A stretch of 64,000 bases of DNA from Longibacter sp051155795 (GTDB lineage Bacteria > Bacteroidota > Rhodothermia > Rhodothermales > Salinibacteraceae), in the NCBI RefSeq assembly GCF_051155795.1, contig NZ_DAXETW010000027.1, positions 1 to 64,000 on the forward strand, read 5' to 3'. Made by a program: the position numbers and the translations under genes. Below, in pieces: positions 61,317-64,000 of this stretch (the stretch's first letter is position 1; the number at the start of each line of letters is the position of its first letter). Under the pieces are notes generated by a model. That model made no database searches and had not been told where the DNA came from. It saw only the letters and a program-made list of their open reading frames with translations.

Positions 61317-61403
61317 CTCCACCGGTTCCGTGCCGGCGGACCGGCCGCAGCAGCGTTCCGTCGTCGAACGGGTCATGTTTCCTCCCAAGTTAATCAGGCA
61401 TCC

Positions 61404-64000
61404 TTGAGTTCACCGTCCCCCGATGCGCCGAACGACGCTCCGTCGGACGACGCGTCGACGCACACCGATGAAGGTACCGGCGATAAAGGTACCGGCGAAA
61501 CCGGACGTACGGCCGCCCGTGCGACCGAATTTCGGTCGTGGACTCGCCCGTTCGAGCGGGCCCTGGCGTACATCTTCGGTACCGTCACGGTTGTCTCGGT
61601 GGTGCTCCTTCTGGCACTTCAGGTCGGGCCCGTATCCACGTGGACAGCCCAGTTCCTCGCATCCACGTTCAACCCGCTGGACGGCACGAGCATCTCGATC
61701 GAGCGGGCCAGCGGCACCTGGGTCTCCTCCCTCCAACTGGACGGCGTCCGTCTGACGCGTTCGGACGCCACGACCGGCGAGACGGTGGAAATGGTACGCG
61801 TGGATACGCTGTACGCACGCTACCAGCTTGCGGAACTGCTCAATCAACGCCTTCACGTCACGAGGGCTCGTGTCCACGGCGCACGCGTCAGCCTTCGACA
61901 GGCTGCAGACTCGTCGTGGGACTGGCAGCGGGTGTTACCCCCACCGACGGAAGACACGACGGCGTCCTCGTTCTCGATTCGCCTCGACGATGTTGGGGTG
62001 ACGCGGTCCGGGGTCATCGCTCATTTCTATTCACCGGGACGCGACAGCACGGCCGGCATTCGAGACCTGCAGGTGGATCTGCCGGAGTTCGTCTTCGACC
62101 CGACCCTCAACGGGCTCGGCGTACGCGCCCGCCTGGACTCGCTCGGCCTCCGGGCGTCCGTCCCGGGCGAGCCTTCGGACGTTCAGTTCGGAACCAGACT
62201 GGAGGTGCGCCCGACGGCGCTCACGCTCGACACGCTCGCCCTCACCTCTCAACGCAGCACGCTGACCGGTCGTGGACAGGCCCGCCTGCCATCAACCGCC
62301 GGGGATTCCGTCGACGACGTCGACCTGCTGATCGAGGCGGCCCCGCTTTCCTTCCTCGACCTTCTACCATTTCTGCCCACGGCCGACCTGGACCCGTCGG
62401 AAGAGATGCGGGGACGCCTGCAGATCACGGGAAGCGGCGACCAGCTCATGGCACGACTCAATGCGCGATTCCGTGACGGCGGCACCGCAGACCTCGACGC
62501 GACCTTCACGCCCCGGATCGCGTCCACGGATACCACTACCTCCCTTCGCTACGATGTGACGGCCGAGATCCGACGCCTTACAACGAGCCTGATCGGCCCC
62601 TCTGACCCTTCCGAAAACCGGCTGACCGCGCGAATGCGAGCTGACCTGGAGGGACCCTCGCTTGATCGCCTGGATGGATCTGTCTCCGCCGACGTGGTCG
62701 ACACGCGCTACGCCCCCCTTGAAGTTGACTCCATTCGCCTCCGCGCATCGATGCGCGGTGGCACAACAGACTACACCGTCCGGGGACGAGTGAACGGGAC
62801 GGGAGTCGACGGCTCGGGAACCGCTCGGTTGTTCGACGACCGACCGTCCTATCGCCTCGACGCCCGATTCGCGAATCTTGATGCCGACCGGTTCGGCGGC
62901 GGAGGGCTGTCTACCGACGTCAACGGACGTATCGTGATCGAAGGCGCTGGCACCGACCCCCAGGATCTGCAATCATCACTCGATCTCACGCTGGACGCCT
63001 CCCGCATTCAGGACCTTGACCTGACGGGCGGCGACGCCCAGCTCCAGCTATCTCCGGATTCGGTGGCAGGGCGCGTCGGGATCCAGACGGCAAATGGGGG
63101 CATCCGTCTGGCCGGCACGGCCTCTCTCGACGAAACGGAGCGCTTCCGGATCGATACGGCCCGCGTCGATGACGTTGACGTCGCGGCCATGATGGGCGAC
63201 ACAACCGCGAGCCGGCTTCGGGGAACGGTCCAGGCAACAGGGCGGGGCTTTACCCCCGAAACCATGCGGCTGGATGGGCAGGTTACGGTGACGGAGTCGT
63301 TCTACGGTAGCGTTCGGCTGGACTCCGTCGGGAGCCGCATTGCCCTCGACCGGGGCCGGCTTCGGGCGAACGTCAACGCGGTCGTAAACGACGGCACCTT
63401 CGCCGGAACGGTCGACGGCACGCCCTTCGATCCAACCCCCGCCGTGGACGTCCGGGACGGACGGTTCAACGGAGTGAATATCGGTTTGTGGCTGGCCGAC
63501 AGCGGGTACAGATCGGATCTAAACGGAACGTTCGAGGCCACGGTGCAGGGGCTGGAGCCGGAGCGCCTCCGTGCCGACGGGCGCGTCCGGCTCGACAGCT
63601 CCAGCATCAACCGGGCAGACGTTAGCGCTGCTGCGTTCGACGCCTCCATCGATCGTGGACGGGCCACCGTAGCAGCATCGCTTACAACCGCCGAGGGCAC
63701 GTCGGAGCTGGCGCTCACGGGTCAGCCCTTCGCGTCCATTCCCACCGCGACCATCACCACCGGCCGAATACGCGGCCTCGACGTGGGTGCTATTGCCGCC
63801 ATCGAGGGGCTGGACACATCCCTGAACGGCTCGGTGTCCGGCACTGCTCGCGGCACGGCCCTTTCCGACGTATCCGGGAACGTACGACTACGTCTGCGCG
63901 AGTCGTCGATCAATCGGGCACCCCTGGACCGGGGTAGCCTGTCCGTGGATGCGGATTCCGGCCGAGCGCGCCTTCAAGTGGACGCTGACCTGGCCGGAGG
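61404..64000 (+). CDS. TamB/AsmA-like translocation module protein (3' truncated by window edge)
   Basis: Open from a TTG at 61404 to the window end (865 codons visible). TTG is the only plausible start in this frame after the tamA stop; no in-frame ATG or GTG occurs upstream. A Ser/Asp/Thr-rich leader is followed by one N-terminal TM (TVTVVSVVLLLALQVG), after which the protein is an extended run of beta-strands with AsmA/TamB patterns: ISIERASGTWVSSLQLDGVR, VDTLYARYQLAELLNQRLHV, and repeated LxGxxxAxxxG-type units. TamB bridges inner and outer membranes in partnership with the TamA barrel encoded just upstream. Confidence 0.85.
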   Translation, partial: MSSPSPDAPNDAPSDDASTHTDEGTGDKGTGETGRTAARATEFRSWTRPFERALAYIFGTVTVVSVVLLLALQVGPVSTWTAQFLASTFNPLDGTSISIERASGTWVSSLQLDGVRLTRSDATTGETVEMVRVDTLYARYQLAELLNQRLHVTRARVHGARVSLRQAADSSWDWQRVLPPPTEDTTASSFSIRLDDVGVTRSGVIAHFYSPGRDSTAGIRDLQVDLPEFVFDPTLNGLGVRARLDSLGLRASVPGEPSDVQFGTRLEVRPTALTLDTLALTSQRSTLTGRGQARLPSTAGDSVDDVDLLIEAAPLSFLDLLPFLPTADLDPSEEMRGRLQITGSGDQLMARLNARFRDGGTADLDATFTPRIASTDTTTSLRYDVTAEIRRLTTSLIGPSDPSENRLTARMRADLEGPSLDRLDGSVSADVVDTRYAPLEVDSIRLRASMRGGTTDYTVRGRVNGTGVDGSGTARLFDDRPSYRLDARFANLDADRFGGGGLSTDVNGRIVIEGAGTDPQDLQSSLDLTLDASRIQDLDLTGGDAQLQLSPDSVAGRVGIQTANGGIRLAGTASLDETERFRIDTARVDDVDVAAMMGDTTASRLRGTVQATGRGFTPETMRLDGQVTVTESFYGSVRLDSVGSRIALDRGRLRANVNAVVNDGTFAGTVDGTPFDPTPAVDVRDGRFNGVNIGLWLADSGYRSDLNGTFEATVQGLEPERLRADGRVRLDSSSINRADVSAAAFDASIDRGRATVAASLTTAEGTSELALTGQPFASIPTATITTGRIRGLDVGAIAAIEGLDTSLNGSVSGTARGTALSDVSGNVRLRLRESSINRAPLDRGSLSVDADSGRARLQVDADLAG

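Noticed and set aside
59067..61388. 773-residue minus-strand frame
   Set aside because: Antisense shadow of the TamA gene in GC-rich sequence; no signal or domain.

Overview
This window is a GC-rich chromosomal segment with dense, mostly single-copy housekeeping and envelope genes. The gene content points to the Bacteroidota/Rhodothermota side of bacteria, probably a Salinibacter/Rhodothermales-like organism. The evidence is two secreted proteins with type IX secretion (Por/T9SS) C-terminal domains, a BamA-OmpH-OmpH envelope cluster, a TamA/TamB pair, a BtuB plus seven-bladed propeller lipoprotein unit, an aspartate-semialdehyde dehydrogenase of the archaeal-like type, and generally acidic proteins. 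The lineage is an inference; no rRNA is present. I see no insertion sequence, prophage or CRISPR array.

Layout. 1-2068 (+): two T9SS-type secreted proteins, the first cut by the window edge. 2069-8234 (-): an exopolysaccharide block (family 4 glycosyltransferase, WbaP-like sugar-phosphate transferase, Wzc-like tyrosine autokinase) ending in an Sfp-type phosphopantetheinyl transferase. 8633-13547 (-): a soluble multi-sensor histidine kinase and two paralogous NarL/FixJ regulators just upstream of that block. 13972-14261 (-): two tRNA-Gly(GCC) genes and an intrinsic terminator. 14418-17164 (-): a GNAT acetyltransferase, then asd and an ACT-less aspartate kinase. 17523-19664 (+): folD and an MscS channel. 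19768-30352 (-): surE, panB, two OmpH/Skp proteins, bamA, uppS, rseP and dxr, an envelope-biogenesis and isoprenoid group.

30668-38627: a TPR lipid/envelope-type protein, a UbiA-like membrane protein, ATP-type pckA with a clear terminator, an unrecognised secreted protein, a WYL regulator with an inverted repeat in its promoter, and a haloalkane-dehalogenase-like hydrolase. 38678-41213 (-): a small anchored protein and a sensor kinase with tandem periplasmic OB-like domains. 41579-46219 (+): a PspB-like protein, then a cobalamin riboswitch whose terminator abuts the start codon of a BtuB-like receptor, followed by a BtuG-like seven-repeat lipoprotein and a Bfd-like [2Fe-2S] protein. This B12 unit is the most interesting system in the window.

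46428-50051 (+): a PIG-L deacetylase, a PhoB/PhoR-like pair and a queuosine-precursor transporter. 50279-54170 (-): an FGE/SUMF1-domain protein and glgA/glgC for glycogen. 54484-57299: a DUF2905 protein, a small membrane protein, a nitrilase-family amidase and a SPOR lipoprotein. 57674-64000 (+): a YihY/BrkB membrane protein overlapping tamA, followed by a TTG-initiated tamB-like gene that runs off the right edge.
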